A program made the translations under genes and the position numbers. From Roseovarius sp. MMSF_3350 (GTDB lineage: Bacteria > Pseudomonadota > Alphaproteobacteria > Rhodobacterales > Rhodobacteraceae), in contig NZ_JASHIZ010000007.1 in the NCBI RefSeq assembly GCF_030733425.1, forward strand, positions 118,899 through 182,898: DNA of 64,000 nt, written 5' to 3'. Below are positions 36,527-45,441 of the stretch, one piece after another (within the stretch, counting starts at the first letter, position 1; the number at the start of each line of letters is the position of its first letter). Below the pieces are notes generated by a model. That model ran no database searches. It was not told where the DNA came from and was given only the letters and a program-made list of their open reading frames with translations.

Positions 36527-37383
36527 TGCGCGCCGAGGCCCGGATCGGGTTCATCCTGCTGCTGACGCCGCTGGTGCTGTGGCTGGGGCTGCTGATCGTC
36601 ATCCCGCATATCGACATGTTGATGATCTCGCTGCGCGAACGCATCAGTTTCGGCGTCTACGAGCCCAGCCTGATGCAATACGACAAGGCCCTGACCGAGC
36701 CACTCTACCTGCGCACCTTCTGGCGCACGGCGGTGATGTCGGTGCTGGCCACCGCCATCACACTGCTGATCGCCTTTCCAGTTTCCTATTACATCGCCAA
36801 GATGGCACGCGGCCGGTTGCAACAGGTGCTGTTCATGCTCTGCCTGATCCCGTTCTACGTCTCGGAACTGGTGCGCACCTTCGGCTGGATGATCCTCTTG
36901 CGCGAAACCGGCCTCATCTCCAACCTGCTGCAATGGGCGGGGCTGGCCGATCAACCGGTCGAGATGCTTTACAACGATGCGGCCATGATGGTGGGGCTGG
37001 TCTATACCTCGATGCTCTTCATGGTGGTCCCGCTGGTCACGACGCTGGAAAGCCTCGACGATAGCGTGGTTGAGGCGGGCTACGACCTTGGCGGCAACGG
37101 CCTGTCGGTCCTGCGCGAGATCATCATCCCGCACGCCATGCCAGGGATCGTCTCGGGCTGCATCGTGGTCTTCATGCTGTCCCTGGGCAATTACCTGACG
37201 CCGACCATGCTCGGCGGCAAGGACAGCCTGTGGTTCACCGAGATGATCTACAACCAGTTCATCGTCCGCTCCAACTGGGAACTGGGCGCGGCCTTCGGCT
37301 TCATGCTGCTGGTGCTGTCCTCGGTGATCGTCTGGGGGATGCTGCGCCTGACGGGCCGCACCCTGCAGGAAACAATGGGGTAG
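36526..37383 (+). CDS. Spermidine/putrescine-type ABC transporter permease (PotB-like)
   Basis: A 285-residue inner-membrane permease with six helices and the EAA-like loop VEAGYDLGGNGLSVLREIIIP. The start ATG 36526 overlaps the potA-like stop. The next permease gene begins 3 bases after its stop. Both permeases together form the membrane channel. Confidence 0.9.
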   Translation: MRAEARIGFILLLTPLVLWLGLLIVIPHIDMLMISLRERISFGVYEPSLMQYDKALTEPLYLRTFWRTAVMSVLATAITLLIAFPVSYYIAKMARGRLQQVLFMLCLIPFYVSELVRTFGWMILLRETGLISNLLQWAGLADQPVEMLYNDAAMMVGLVYTSMLFMVVPLVTTLESLDDSVVEAGYDLGGNGLSVLREIIIPHAMPGIVSGCIVVFMLSLGNYLTPTMLGGKDSLWFTEMIYNQFIVRSNWELGAAFGFMLLVLSSVIVWGMLRLTGRTLQETMG

Positions 37384-37386
37384 GCC

Positions 37387-38235
37387 ATGATCCCGACCAT
37401 CCCCCGCTCCCGCAGCTTTCGCGTCCTCTACGGCGGCTATGTCCTGCTGTTTTTCCTCTACCTCGCGCTTCCCCTCACGGTCGTCGCGGTCTTTGCCTTC
37501 AACGACAGCCAGTTTCCGTCGCTGCCGTGGGAAGGCTTCACCTGGAATTGGTTCTTCGGAGAGGACCGCCCCCAGATCGGCGTCTTCCACGAACGCGGCA
37601 TCCTGCGCGCGGTGGGCACCTCGGCCTTTGTGGCGGTCTGCGTCGCATTCCTGTCGGTGAGCGTCGGGACCACGAACGCCTTCCTGTTCAACCGCTACGA
37701 ATTCCGCGGCAAGGGCGCGCTTTATGTGCTGATGCTGCTACCGCTGGTCATTCCCGGGATCGTGCTGGGTATCTCGATCCTGGTTTTCTCCTCGACGCTG
37801 GCGAACGGGATCTGGAACGCGGCGGAGGTGGATATTCAGGCCCTGCGCCCCGGCTTGCTGCTGGTGATCCTCGGGCAGTTCTCCTTTATCACCACCATCG
37901 CGACGCTGGTCATCACCGCCCGCCTGCAAAAGTTTGACCGCACACTGGAAGAGGCCGCGCTGAACCTCGGGGCCACGCGCCTGACGGCCGTGCGCACGAT
38001 CACCATTCCGTTCCTGATGCCCGCCATGGTCGGCGCGCTGGTCGTGGCCTTCCTGATGAGCTTCGAGAACTTCAACACGACGCTCATGCTGGTCGGCTCC
38101 GACGCGCCTCTGACCATCGCCATGTTCGACCGGCTGAAAGAAGGCTCGACGCCTCTTCTCAACGCGGTTTCCCTGTTGTTGATGCTGGGCTCATCGCTGC
38201 TGGCGCTTATCGTGATCCTGTTCCAGCGACGGTAG
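37387..38235 (+). CDS. Spermidine/putrescine-type ABC transporter permease (PotC-like)
   Basis: A 282-residue permease with six helices. The EAA-like loop is EEAALNLGATRLTAVRTITIP. The C-terminus (ALIVILFQRR) ends without extra domains. It is the last gene of the transporter operon and convergent with the large fusion gene at 38321; the 85 bases between hold no clear terminator that I can see. Confidence 0.9.
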   Translation: MIPTIPRSRSFRVLYGGYVLLFFLYLALPLTVVAVFAFNDSQFPSLPWEGFTWNWFFGEDRPQIGVFHERGILRAVGTSAFVAVCVAFLSVSVGTTNAFLFNRYEFRGKGALYVLMLLPLVIPGIVLGISILVFSSTLANGIWNAAEVDIQALRPGLLLVILGQFSFITTIATLVITARLQKFDRTLEEAALNLGATRLTAVRTITIPFLMPAMVGALVVAFLMSFENFNTTLMLVGSDAPLTIAMFDRLKEGSTPLLNAVSLLLMLGSSLLALIVILFQRR

Positions 38236-38320
38236 TGGTATCGATCGCAAGGACGCGGCGCATCAGTGGGCGCTGAACGTCCGAAGGGTCTTGCGGGTTT
38301 CTGCCGATGTTTCCATTCGC

Positions 38321-40795
38321 TTATACCACCACGCGCGACCAGTCGCCGTAGGTGTGGCGGACCGGCCCGCGTGGCAGGCTGGCGACAATGAGCGCGACAC
38401 CCGCCGCGATATCGGCCCCGCTTTGCAGCCAGCTCGCCTCCATCACCAGCGCGCAGATGACCAGCGCCGCGCCGAGGCAGACGTTGAGCAGGCGCACGGC
38501 GCGGATGCTCTCGGCCGTGGCGCTGACGGCGATGGTGACGGCCAGCGCGCCGATCAGGTGGTCGGTGTTGGCCAGCGTGCCGTCTGTCCCCAGCGTCAGC
38601 CGGGTGAACATCAGCCAGGTGCCGATCGCCACGCTTGCGGTCAGCCCCCAGGTCACGCTCACACCGCCGCCCAGCATGTCGCGCACGATTGCACCCGTGG
38701 GCCGCTCGAAGCTCTCGTCGCGTCGTTCGTCCGGGCCATCATCGGTGTCGCCGGTCAGGAACACCCGCAGGATCGGTGCGCCGGCCTTTTGGCGACGGCG
38801 CAGGAACTGACAGGTCGCGATCAGCTCGTCCACCGCATAGGGGATCTGAAGCAGCATGGCCGCAGCGGTAATCAGGCAAAGCGTGCACCACGTGCCCAGC
38901 AACAGAGGCTGGATGATGATGAAGGTGATCGAGACCACGCCTAGCGGCACGATCATGATGCCGAAGATCAGCACCAGCCAGGGCATCGTCCTCCATCGCC
39001 GCGCCGAGCCGATGAAGCCGATAAGTATTTCCAGAAGGTAGGTCAGCGCGCCAAGGCCCGCATCCGGCACCGGCCAGGCCTCGGAGATATCGGAGGTGAT
39101 GATCTCCTCGGTGCCGTTCTGCGGATTGTCGGGGCTGCCCGCGAAGAACGGCTCCCATACTGCGTCGACATGGCCCAATTGGTAAGCGGCGAGATAGCGC
39201 GAGACGAAAAGCCCGATGAACGCCAGCCCGATGACGGGCAGCCGCTGGGTCCAATCGGAAGGAGAGTAATCCCAGCCGGGCGGCACGGTCGGGCCCGTGG
39301 TGGCGGCCATTGTACCCACCCCCGGCGCGGGTCGGGTGCAAACCGCGAGGCCAAAGATCGCCGCACCGGCCAGCGTGCCGTTGAGGTAGGCCGCCGCGCT
39401 TTCGGTCCAGAACACCAGCGGCGCGGTCATGATCCAGGCGGCCACCGCCGCCACGCCCCAGCGCACCAGAGCAGCGCGCCAGGAGAGGGCGAGGAAACTG
39501 CCGATCATCACCAGAAAGCCGGCGGCGATGTCGCTCACCAGCATCCCGGTCAGGCCGGTGTAGCCCAGGATCACCGGCGCGGTGATCATCCACGCTCCCA
39601 GCCCGATATTGAGAAATTGCGCCCAGATATTGCGGGCATGCGCATTTCGGAATTCCTTCTCGCGCCGCTTTCGCAGCGCCTCGGGATTGTCGCGATCCCC
39701 GGCCGCCTGAAGCCAATGTGGTTTGGTCAGTCCGTTGGCGTCGTACCAGCCTGCCGGATCTTCCTTCAGCGCGGCGATCATCGCGGGCAGCTCCTCGCGG
39801 AGCGAATGTTTCGGCGTCCACCCCAGCAGGTCCTCGGCGCGGGTGATGTCCAGTTCGTAATGGTCGTCAGCCATGCGGATCATGAACGGCTTGATGAAGG
39901 GCTTCTCGCCCTGGTCGAAGTCATCCGGCACCACCGGCTCGGCCTTGACCTGCGCCCAGGCCCCCGCGGCGGCAATGGGCTTGGGGACCGAGAGCGTCTG
40001 CCAATTCTCGGTGCCGTGGATCAGCTGCGCGATCCGCCGTTGCAGCGCGTCATAGCCCATGGCCTCGCGCTCGCCGATCAGGATCGTCACCTCCTCTGGT
40101 AGGTCGCCGCGGCGGTCGACGGTGCGGGCAAAGGCTTCGAGCATGTCGTCCTTGTGCAGGAAAGCCTGCCCGGTGGAGAGGTCGCCGGAATAGGCGTGGG
40201 ATTTCGGATCGCGCTCGTAAATACGGCGGATTTGCTCGGCCAGAGTCGGCACGGCCGTGTGCTCGTCATAGAGCCCGGCGAGGTGCAACAGAGCATACGG
40301 CATTCCGCCATGCGCATCGCGAATTACTTCCTCGGTGCGCGCCTTCGAGGCGGGATAGGCCCAGCCCGGCTCCACCGGGGTATCCTCGGTGATCGGGATG
40401 CCTGGCGAAGAGGGGCGGTGCAGCAGCATGGTGCCCGAGTAGACAAAGCGCTCGACGTGAAATTCCTGCAATGCGCGTAAGAGGTTGCGGGTGCCTTTTT
40501 CGTTGACCTGCTCGTAGAGCGGGCTGTCCTCGCCCGAGAAATCGAAATAGGCGGCGAGGTGGATGACCGCAGCAATCTGGTCGCCATGCTGCGTACGCAC
40601 CTGTTCCATCGCGCCGTGAACCGAGTCGGCATCCGTGATATCGAAGGCGAAGATGTCCTCGCCGTCTTCGAGGTCCAGGCCGACCACCCGGTAATCGTCG
40701 GCCAGCCGCCGTGTCAAAGCGCCGCCGAGGTTGCCGGCCGCACCAGTGATCAGAACCAGCGGTTTTTCCGATGCGCGCTCTGTCCTTTCGCTCAT
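38321..40795 (-). CDS. Fusion: NAD-dependent epimerase + SPW repeats + VKOR-like membrane region
   Basis: An 824-residue multidomain protein. Residues about 12-345 form an extended SDR/epimerase with GAAGNLGG (18-25) and catalytic Y147-x3-K151. Residues about 388-480 are two SPW-type membrane segments (WAQFLNIGLGAWMITAPV). Residues about 515-665 resemble vitamin K epoxide reductase, with redox C637-T-L-C640 in GTWCTLCLI. The usual extra loop cysteine pair is not seen. Residues about 712-805 hold further SPW-like segments. The N-terminal enzyme is probably cytoplasmic and tethered to the membrane. Function is unknown; a role in envelope redox or lipid chemistry is conceivable. It is preceded by a small membrane-protein gene 110 bases upstream. 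Confidence 0.78.
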   Translation of the reverse strand: MSERTERASEKPLVLITGAAGNLGGALTRRLADDYRVVGLDLEDGEDIFAFDITDADSVHGAMEQVRTQHGDQIAAVIHLAAYFDFSGEDSPLYEQVNEKGTRNLLRALQEFHVERFVYSGTMLLHRPSSPGIPITEDTPVEPGWAYPASKARTEEVIRDAHGGMPYALLHLAGLYDEHTAVPTLAEQIRRIYERDPKSHAYSGDLSTGQAFLHKDDMLEAFARTVDRRGDLPEEVTILIGEREAMGYDALQRRIAQLIHGTENWQTLSVPKPIAAAGAWAQVKAEPVVPDDFDQGEKPFIKPFMIRMADDHYELDITRAEDLLGWTPKHSLREELPAMIAALKEDPAGWYDANGLTKPHWLQAAGDRDNPEALRKRREKEFRNAHARNIWAQFLNIGLGAWMITAPVILGYTGLTGMLVSDIAAGFLVMIGSFLALSWRAALVRWGVAAVAAWIMTAPLVFWTESAAAYLNGTLAGAAIFGLAVCTRPAPGVGTMAATTGPTVPPGWDYSPSDWTQRLPVIGLAFIGLFVSRYLAAYQLGHVDAVWEPFFAGSPDNPQNGTEEIITSDISEAWPVPDAGLGALTYLLEILIGFIGSARRWRTMPWLVLIFGIMIVPLGVVSITFIIIQPLLLGTWCTLCLITAAAMLLQIPYAVDELIATCQFLRRRQKAGAPILRVFLTGDTDDGPDERRDESFERPTGAIVRDMLGGGVSVTWGLTASVAIGTWLMFTRLTLGTDGTLANTDHLIGALAVTIAVSATAESIRAVRLLNVCLGAALVICALVMEASWLQSGADIAAGVALIVASLPRGPVRHTYGDWSRVVV

Positions 40796-40905
40796 TTCGT
40801 TCCTCTTGCTGCACCATACGGCAGAAACCTCGACTGCGCCGGATCAGGTGCGCCCACTGTGATCGGTTCCAGGAATCCAACGCGGGGCCGTCCGCCGCGT
40901 TCCGA

Positions 40906-41271
40906 TCACGCGGCAATGACCGCGGCCGTCACAGCCGCAAGTGCAAGAATTGCCGTGACGATCAGCCAGGCGCGCGGTGGCGACCCGGCGCCCTGCAGGT
41001 CCGCTGGCCCGCGCTTGCGGTCGGCTTTCGCGGAGCGGCTCGCTTCCTGCTGCATGGCGGTGGAAACCTGCACCGCACTCGGCGGTGTTCCCGCCGCTTC
41101 ATCATCGGTGCCCAGTGGCGCGGCGGCGGGGTCCTGGAAGGCGACCTTGTCGCCACTCGCGCCTCTGTCGATCCGATCGCGCAGTCGTGCCGCGCCTGCC
41201 GCGCCAGAGTGCTCCTCGGCCACGGCTTTCTCGCCGGGGTCTCGGTCTTTTTGATCACGTTCGGCGCTCAT
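40906..41271 (-). CDS. Small single-helix membrane protein, unknown function
   Basis: A 121-residue protein starting at ATG 41271 (MSAERDQKDRDPGEKAVAE) with GAGGTTCTG just before. Residues 1-95 are charged and low complexity. The C-terminus is one transmembrane helix (AWLIVTAILALAAVTAAVIAA), so it looks tail-anchored. It is directly behind a GGAAC-N17-GTT promoter and upstream of the epimerase-SPW-VKOR gene, with which it may be co-transcribed. No known family recognised. Confidence 0.6.
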   Translation of the reverse strand: MSAERDQKDRDPGEKAVAEEHSGAAGAARLRDRIDRGASGDKVAFQDPAAAPLGTDDEAAGTPPSAVQVSTAMQQEASRSAKADRKRGPADLQGAGSPPRAWLIVTAILALAAVTAAVIAA

Positions 41272-41310
41272 CAGAACCTCATTCAATCGCGCTAATGCGT
41301 TGATTCAGGA

Positions 41311-41335
41311 AACAGACCTATGCCGACAATGTTCC
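41311..41335 (-). promoter_or_regulatory. GGAAC-N17-GTT stress-type promoter (leftward)
   Basis: Minus-strand GGAAC (41335-41331), 17 bases, then GTT (41313-41311), about 40 bases before ATG 41271. It has the same spacing as the sites at 7125, 41473, 47022 and 51454. It should drive the small membrane protein and perhaps the fusion gene. Confidence 0.6.
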
Positions 41336-41472
41336 GATGCCCTGTCGCGCCACAGGCGCGGTTTTGCGCCGGGCCAGGAGCCGATCATCCCCATTCCGGC
41401 CTCGCTTTGGCCGCGGATCGTGGCGACTGAGCGGAAAGCTGCCGCCGCGCGTTCGCCTCGCACGCACCGCCG

Positions 41473-41497
41473 GGAACTGCCGGCATGACCGGCGGTT
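41473..41497 (+). promoter_or_regulatory. GGAAC-N17-GTT stress-type promoter (rightward)
   Basis: GGAAC 41473-41477, 17-base spacer, GTT 41495-41497. AGGAGG lies at about 41506-41511 and the ATG at 41520. It is divergent from the site at 41311-41335, with 137 bases between the two. Confidence 0.6.
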
Positions 41498-41519
41498 TTC
41501 CTTGCAGGAGGTCTCGGCC

Positions 41520-41789
41520 ATGTCGCAGGAAATCACCCGTCGGTTGCGTACGCGATCCGGAGGCTGGATCGGGCCCCAGGAATTGCACGAGGTGCTCGCC
41601 GAAGAAGCATACTCCGGCGCCGACAGGGAGAGCTTCCTGAACTCCGTGCTGACCGAATTGGCGGCGGAAAGTGCGGGCCACGGCGCTCCCGGTGATAGCG
41701 GTGCGGCATTGCTGGCGGAAGTGCGCGCCATTCTCGAACAGGAGCAGGATAAACATGGGCGGCGACCGATTGCGGAGGACCTTCCGTGA
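41520..41789 (+). CDS. Small hypothetical protein upstream of APC permease
   Basis: An 89-residue soluble, acidic and probably helical protein (MSQEITRRLRTRSGGWIGPQ...). A near-perfect AGGAGG ribosome-binding site fixes ATG 41520. It ends inside the permease start (GTGA), so the permease is translationally coupled to it. No family recognised. Position behind a stress-type promoter and the coupling suggest a regulator or partner of the permease, but the sequence gives no direct hint. Confidence 0.65.
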   Translation: MSQEITRRLRTRSGGWIGPQELHEVLAEEAYSGADRESFLNSVLTELAAESAGHGAPGDSGAALLAEVRAILEQEQDKHGRRPIAEDLP

Positions 41790-43147
41790 CCGGCGACGCC
41801 GTAAAGGTCGGCGCGGCAGAGCCGGCGGCCGAAAGCGGCAAGCTCAAACGTGCAATCGGCCCCGGTCTCCTGCTCCTGTTCATCGTGGGCGACGTGCTTG
41901 GCACCGGCATTTATGCCCTGACCGGAAAGGTCGCCGAAGAAGTTGGTGGCATTGTCTGGATGCCCTTCCTCGTGGCCTTCGTCGTGGCCACGTTGACGGC
42001 CTGCAGTTACCTGGAACTCGTCACGAAGTATCCCAAAGCCGCCGGGGCGGCGCTCTACACGGAAAAAGCCTTCGGTATCCATTTCGTCACCTTCCTCGTC
42101 GCCTTCGCCGTCATGTCCTCCGGTCTGACATCCTCCTCCACCGCCGCCCGTGCGTTTGCCGAGAATTTTTCGACCGGCTTCGGGCTGGAGCTGGGGGCCT
42201 TTGCCGTCACTTTGATTGGACTGGCCTTTGTCGGGGCGATTGCCCTGATCAACCTGCGCGGCGTCGGCGAAAGCGTGATGGTCAACGCGGTGTTCACGTG
42301 CATCGAACTCACGGGGCTGATTATCATCGTGGTGATCGGCATGATGGTCTTCGGCGCCGGGGAAGCCGATATCGGCAAGGCCTTCGAATTCGGCGAGAAC
42401 GAGGACGGGGTCTTCTGGCCGGTGGTCGCGGGGACCACGCTGGCGTTCTTCGCCATGGTCGGTTTCGAGGATTCCGTGAACATGGCCGAGGAAACCAAGG
42501 ATCCCAGCCGCATCTTTCCCAAGATACTTTTCTGCGGGCTGGCCATCGCGGCGCTTCTCTATCTGGTAGTGTCGATCGTGGCGATCTCGATCGTCCCGAT
42601 CGAAGACCTGGCCGAGGGCGACACGCCGCTTCTGAAGGTCGTCGAGGCGGGCGCTCCGGGCTTCCCGCCGTGGGTCTTCGGCCTGATCACGATGATCGCA
42701 GTGGGGAATTCCGCGCTGATCAACCTGCTCATGGCCAGTCGCCTGGTCTACGGCATGAGCGAAGAGGGGGTTCTCCCTCCTGTCCTTGGAAAGGTGAACC
42801 GGGTGCGGCAGACGCCGGTGACGGCGATCATTTTCACGACACTCCTGGCGGCGGGGCTCATCACATTCGTCGGCGCAGTGCCGGAACTGGGCGGTACGAC
42901 GGCGCTTCTGCTGCTCGGCGTCTTCACGGTCGTCAACATAGCGGTGCTGGTGCTGAAGCGCGACAAGGTCGAACATGACCATTTCCGTACCCCGGTCTGG
43001 GTGGCCGTAACCGGCGCCGCGACCTGCGCCTTTCTCGTCGGACCATGGACGGGCCGCGATCCGTCCCAATACCTGATCGCGGCCGTACTGATCGGGATCG
43101 GCGTGGTGCTGTGGGTCATAACGCGGCTGTGGATGCGCAAGTCTTAG
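41786..43147 (+). CDS. APC-superfamily amino acid/amine permease
   Basis: A 453-residue transporter with about 12 helices. The N-terminal APC signature GLLLLFIVGDVLGTGIYALTG and the GFEDSVNMAEETKDPSR segment are typical of the amino acid-polyamine-organocation family. It uses a GTG start at 41786 overlapping the previous stop. Substrate cannot be inferred. The GGAAC-type promoter upstream suggests induction in stress or stationary phase. Confidence 0.86.
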   Translation: MTGDAVKVGAAEPAAESGKLKRAIGPGLLLLFIVGDVLGTGIYALTGKVAEEVGGIVWMPFLVAFVVATLTACSYLELVTKYPKAAGAALYTEKAFGIHFVTFLVAFAVMSSGLTSSSTAARAFAENFSTGFGLELGAFAVTLIGLAFVGAIALINLRGVGESVMVNAVFTCIELTGLIIIVVIGMMVFGAGEADIGKAFEFGENEDGVFWPVVAGTTLAFFAMVGFEDSVNMAEETKDPSRIFPKILFCGLAIAALLYLVVSIVAISIVPIEDLAEGDTPLLKVVEAGAPGFPPWVFGLITMIAVGNSALINLLMASRLVYGMSEEGVLPPVLGKVNRVRQTPVTAIIFTTLLAAGLITFVGAVPELGGTTALLLLGVFTVVNIAVLVLKRDKVEHDHFRTPVWVAVTGAATCAFLVGPWTGRDPSQYLIAAVLIGIGVVLWVITRLWMRKS

Positions 43148-43251
43148 CCCCTGCGCATTGACTCCGGTGCATCATGTCAGACGGTCTGGGTCTCCGTTGC
43201 GCCGCGCAAGGCGGCGACGTCCACAGTGCTACCTGGCGCGGACCCCGGCTG

Positions 43252-45441
43252 TCATGTCAGCCCTGCCAGGAGCCGATCAGGCGTGGCGGGCAGATCGCGG
43301 ACCCTGACGCCACACGCGTGGTGGATGGCGTTCAGGATTGCAGAGCCCGAGCCGCAGATCCCCAGCTCGCCGATGCCCTTGGCCGCGAGCGGGCCGGCCC
43401 AGGGGTCGGCATCCTCCAGCAACTGCACGTCCAGGTGCGGCACATCCGCATGGACCGGCACGTGATATTCTGCCAGATCGCGGTTCACGATGTGGCCGTC
43501 GCGCCGGTCGTGCGTCATGTTTTCCGTGAGCGCCAGGCCCAGACCCCAGGCCATGCCGCCCTGTGCCTGCGACCGCGCCGTGCGCTGGTTCAGCACACGG
43601 CCCACCGCAAAGGTGCCATGCATCCGGCGCACCCGCACCTCGCCGGTAATGTCGTTGACGGCGACCTCCGAGAAGACTGCGCCCCAAGTGGCCTGGCGCA
43701 CCTTTTCCAGCGCTTCACCGGGCTCGAGCTTGCCACGACCGCTTACGGCTTCGCCCGCAAGCAGCTCGACAAGTGATCGCCTGCTGTTGCCGCAGATCGC
43801 AAAACCATCGACCAGCGTCAGATCCGAAGCATCGCAACCCATGAGGCCGGCGATGTGCCGCCGGATTTCCTCGCACGCGAGCCAGACGGCGGTGCCTGTG
43901 GAGGCCGCACCGACAGAACCACCGGACCCCGAGCCGGGGGGCAGGTCGGTGTCGCCAAGCGTCACATCCACATCCTGCACGGCGAGCCCCAGCCCTTCGG
44001 CGGCGATCTGGCCCAGGATCGAGTAGGAGCCGGTGCCGATATCGGTCATGTCCGTCTCCACCACGGCGCGACCTTCCGGCGTAAGCCGCACTTGCGCCTC
44101 GGCGTCCATCACCATGTTGACCCGGACGGCCGCGGCCATGCCGGTGCCGATCCACCATTCGCCTTCGCGGTGCTGGCGCGGCTGGGTGGGGCGATCCTGC
44201 CAGCCAAAGCTGTCACGCCCCCGTGTCAGGCAGTCCGCAAGCCGGTGCGAGGAGAAAGGGGTGTCGCTAACGGGGTCCGTCTCGGGAAGGTTGCGCAGGC
44301 GAAGCTCGACCGGGTCGAGCCCGGTTTTCTGGGCAAGCTCGTCCATCGCAACCTCGAAGGCGGTCACCCCGACCGCCTCGCCCGGCGCACGGACCGAGCC
44401 GGCGGCAGGGCGGTTCAGGCGAACGAGTTCGGAACGCAGCAGCCGGTGAGGCGCCGCATAGGTGAAGTAGCTGCCTTGCAGCACCGGCTCGGCGAAGGCC
44501 TCTCCCGGCAGGTTGGAGAGCCGCGCCTCGTGACCGATGCCGGTCAGTTTTCCATCCTGGCCGGCAGCGAGGCGAATGCGCTGCCGGGTCTCGGTACGGC
44601 GGGTGTTGACCTCGAAGACCTGCCGACGATGCTGCACCACGCGCACCGGCTTGCCCAGTTCGCGCGCGGCGAGCGCTGCGGCGACGCATTCCGCCGAGAT
44701 CCCCAGCTTGGAACCGAAGCCACCGCCGACGAAGGGCGCGCGCAGGCGGACCTTGTCGGATGCAATCCCAAGGCTGTCGGCCAGTTCGTCGCGATTGTAG
44801 CGCAGCATCTGTAGGGAAGCGTGAAGGGTGATGTGATCGCCATCCCATTCCGCGACGGCGGCGTGCGGCTCCATGGCGGCCGAAGTGAGGGCAGGGGTGG
44901 TGTAGGTTTCATCGACCAGCACCTCGGCCTCGGCAAAGGCGGCCTCGGGCTCGCCGGTGACGGACTCCTCCTGCATGTCGTCATCCGCCTCGCCATTCTC
45001 CGGCAGGACGGGCAGGCTCGCTCCGTTGCAGGAAACCTTGAGACGGTTGGCGGCGTGCCAGGCGGTCTCGAAACTTTCAGCGACGACAAGGGCGACCGGC
45101 TGCCCCACGTAGTCTGCCGTTTCAACACCTTGGACCGGCGCTTCGCCCGCGGTGCCCTGGGCGGCGTTGCGGATCATGCGCGCGTCCCGCAGGACCAGCT
45201 TGACGCCGGGCATCGCCCGAACCTCCTCCGCATTCTCGATCCGCACGGCACCGAGCCCGGGCGCGCGCTTCAGAAAGCCGTGCAACAGACCCTCCGGCAG
45301 ATGCTCGGCGGCGTAGCGTGCGGCGCCAGTCACCTTGCTGCGCCCGTCGCGCCGCTCCATATCGGCGCCGATAACGCCGTCTTGCGACGGTTTCGCAAGG
45401 TCATCGTTCTCTGGGCCGTCTATCTGATAGTCGAGCGTCAT
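43252..45441 (-). CDS. Molybdenum-binding subunit of aldehyde oxidoreductase (xanthine oxidase family, PaoC-like)
   Basis: A 729-residue large subunit that holds the molybdopterin centre. Mo-cofactor loops are PFVGGGFGSKLG and GSGSGGSVGAASTG; the substrate-side arginine is in SVRAPGEAVG; the catalytic glutamate is in AAKGIGELGI. It resembles PaoC/YagR more than xanthine dehydrogenase, so aromatic or other aldehydes are likely substrates. It starts within the stop of the FAD subunit (ATGA). No chaperone (PaoD/XdhC) gene is in the window. Confidence 0.88.
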   Translation of the reverse strand: MTLDYQIDGPENDDLAKPSQDGVIGADMERRDGRSKVTGAARYAAEHLPEGLLHGFLKRAPGLGAVRIENAEEVRAMPGVKLVLRDARMIRNAAQGTAGEAPVQGVETADYVGQPVALVVAESFETAWHAANRLKVSCNGASLPVLPENGEADDDMQEESVTGEPEAAFAEAEVLVDETYTTPALTSAAMEPHAAVAEWDGDHITLHASLQMLRYNRDELADSLGIASDKVRLRAPFVGGGFGSKLGISAECVAAALAARELGKPVRVVQHRRQVFEVNTRRTETRQRIRLAAGQDGKLTGIGHEARLSNLPGEAFAEPVLQGSYFTYAAPHRLLRSELVRLNRPAAGSVRAPGEAVGVTAFEVAMDELAQKTGLDPVELRLRNLPETDPVSDTPFSSHRLADCLTRGRDSFGWQDRPTQPRQHREGEWWIGTGMAAAVRVNMVMDAEAQVRLTPEGRAVVETDMTDIGTGSYSILGQIAAEGLGLAVQDVDVTLGDTDLPPGSGSGGSVGAASTGTAVWLACEEIRRHIAGLMGCDASDLTLVDGFAICGNSRRSLVELLAGEAVSGRGKLEPGEALEKVRQATWGAVFSEVAVNDITGEVRVRRMHGTFAVGRVLNQRTARSQAQGGMAWGLGLALTENMTHDRRDGHIVNRDLAEYHVPVHADVPHLDVQLLEDADPWAGPLAAKGIGELGICGSGSAILNAIHHACGVRVRDLPATPDRLLAGLT

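Noticed and set aside
25446..38235. One continuous operon from the amidohydrolase through the Pot-type transporter
   Set aside because: A 149-base gap with its own operator-like dyads and ribosome-binding site precedes the binding-protein gene, so two transcription units are more likely.
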